Assembly: GCA_029934555.1 (NCBI GenBank)
Contig: JAOZMA010000149.1
Coordinates: 1-5,913 of the forward strand
Origin: Acidimicrobiia bacterium
Lineage (GTDB): Bacteria; Actinomycetota; Acidimicrobiia; Spongiisociales; UBA5794
DNA length: 5,913 nucleotides
Direction of reading: 5' to 3'
Part shown: positions 4,915 through 5,913 of the stretch, in pieces
Layout: each line of letters begins with the position of its first letter
How positions within the stretch are numbered: position 1 is the stretch's first letter
The notes under the pieces: generated by a model
The model's database searches: none
Seen by the model: the letters and a program-made list of their open reading frames with translations, nothing else
Told to the model about the DNA's origin: nothing
Position numbers and translations under genes: made by a program

Positions 4915-5895
4915 ATGACGCAACCAACCGCACAGAACGAGAGTCAGCACAGGACCCAGGCCCGCGTCTGGGCTGAGCTCGGGCTGCTCGCACTCATGTG
5001 GGGCAGCACGTTCCTCCTGATGAAGGTGGCAGTTCCGTCGGTACCGGCGTTCACGATGTCGGGCGTACGGGGCCTGCTCGCTGCAGCGATTCTCTGGATC
5101 GCGGTGCAAGCGACACAACGAGGAGAGAAACGATCAAGTGGCAGCTGGGTGCCGCCGATCGTGCTCGGAACGCTGAGCGGGTGGCTGCCGAACGTGCTCA
5201 CGGCGTGGGCACTGCTGCGGCTCGACAGCTCCGCAGCCGGGATGCTCAGTGCAGCCGCGCCCATCTTCGTCGTGATCCTGGCCCACTTCTTCCTTGCGAG
5301 CGAACGCATCAGCGGCATCCAGGTCAGCGGCATCGTGATCGGCCTCGGTGGAGTGGCGCTCATCATCGGGGTCACCCCGTCGTCGTTCGGCGGCCAGGAT
5401 CTCGCCGGCCAGCTCGCCATGGTCGCCGTCGCCCTCAGCTACGCGGCGGGGACCGTCTACGCCCGCAGGATCGGACCCCAGAACGCAACGCGTCTCGCGA
5501 TGCGCCAGCAGCTCGTCGCTGGGGCAGTGGCGATCGTCGTCGCTCTTGTGCTGGAACAACCCTGGAACGTCGAACCAGAACCGATCGCGATCGCCGGCAT
5601 CATCGGACTCGCTATCTGGGCGAGCGCCATCCCTATCTGGCTCTACTTCAGGATGCTCGAACACACCAAGGCGGTCACGGTGTCCCTGATCGCCTACCTG
5701 ATCCCCGCCGTCGCAGTGGTACTCGGTGCGCTCGTCCTCGGCGAGAAGCTCGACCCAACAGCCGCCGTTGGTCTCCTCGTCGTGCTCGTCGGCGTGTTCA
5801 TCACGACCCGTCAGCGGAGCAGCGGCGTGACTCCCTCGGTCTCCGCCGCAGGAATCGAACCAGACGATATCGATGCATCTGTGGAGGACGACTGA
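4915..5895 (+). CDS. EamA/DMT-superfamily transporter
   Basis: This is a 326-residue inner-membrane protein of the drug/metabolite transporter superfamily, with two EamA domains (PF00892) and about ten membrane helices. The first domain spans roughly residues 18-152 and opens with ALMWGSTFLLMKVAV (26-40), the typical WGS.F helix-1 motif. The second spans roughly 163-298. APIFVVILAHFFLASERIS (115-133) and its counterpart IPAVAVVLGALVLGEKLD (263-280) are the paired helix-plus-glutamate segments that mark each repeat. The N-terminal 17 residues are hydrophilic, and residues 300-326 form an acidic cytoplasmic tail (EPDDIDASVEDD). Such proteins export amino acids, metabolites or drugs. The substrate is not predictable here. 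ATG 4915 is chosen over an in-frame start at 4783 because the extra 44 residues are non-conserved and would overlap the divergent MFS start. No Shine-Dalgarno sequence is visible. The gene is complete. Confidence 0.9.
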   Translation: MTQPTAQNESQHRTQARVWAELGLLALMWGSTFLLMKVAVPSVPAFTMSGVRGLLAAAILWIAVQATQRGEKRSSGSWVPPIVLGTLSGWLPNVLTAWALLRLDSSAAGMLSAAAPIFVVILAHFFLASERISGIQVSGIVIGLGGVALIIGVTPSSFGGQDLAGQLAMVAVALSYAAGTVYARRIGPQNATRLAMRQQLVAGAVAIVVALVLEQPWNVEPEPIAIAGIIGLAIWASAIPIWLYFRMLEHTKAVTVSLIAYLIPAVAVVLGALVLGEKLDPTAAVGLLVVLVGVFITTRQRSSGVTPSVSAAGIEPDDIDASVEDD

Positions 5896-5913
5896 CGGCC
5901 TGGACGCTGGTCA

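Overview
The window is GC-rich DNA with densely packed genes and reads as an actinobacterial chromosome. Supporting signs are GC-biased third codon positions, a tandem DUF427 protein of a type common in Actinobacteria, a VapBC pair, and probable leaderless starts (a TANNNT -10 element six bases before ATG). A lineage near Acidimicrobiia is possible, but that is a guess and the sequence alone does not settle it. I see no phage, insertion sequence, CRISPR array, rRNA or tRNA.

Layout. Bases 1-428 have no convincing gene. The first ~150 bases are a chain of small perfect or near-perfect hairpins, and the rest is plain intergenic DNA ending in a candidate promoter. Three plus-strand genes follow: a SrkA/aminoglycoside-phosphotransferase-like kinase (429-1409), a Uma2-family PD-(D/E)XK nuclease (1530-2063) and a two-domain DUF427 protein (2190-2936). 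A short tandem heptamer array of about 3.6 units lies in the gap on each side of the Uma2 gene (1481-1505 and 2101-2125). The two arrays have related CANCTGN units. Next comes a minus-strand block. Read in transcription order it is an MFS transporter (4795-3617), a VapB antitoxin (3579-3373) and a VapC PIN-domain toxin (3386-2961). VapC converges on the DUF427 gene across a hairpin. A divergent plus-strand EamA/DMT-family transporter (4915-5895) closes the window.

How the parts work together. Only VapB and VapC form an obvious functional unit. Their frames overlap, and a perfect 10-bp inverted repeat overlapping a TATACT -10 element sits in the 37-base gap behind the MFS gene, which fits classic autoregulation. 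The kinase, nuclease, DUF427 protein and two transporters look like independent accessory genes, each with its own upstream region. I found no convincing new multi-gene system. The most interesting signals are non-coding: the vapBC operator, the paired heptamer arrays, the repeated GGTACCGT promoter motif, and the hairpin cluster at the left edge.
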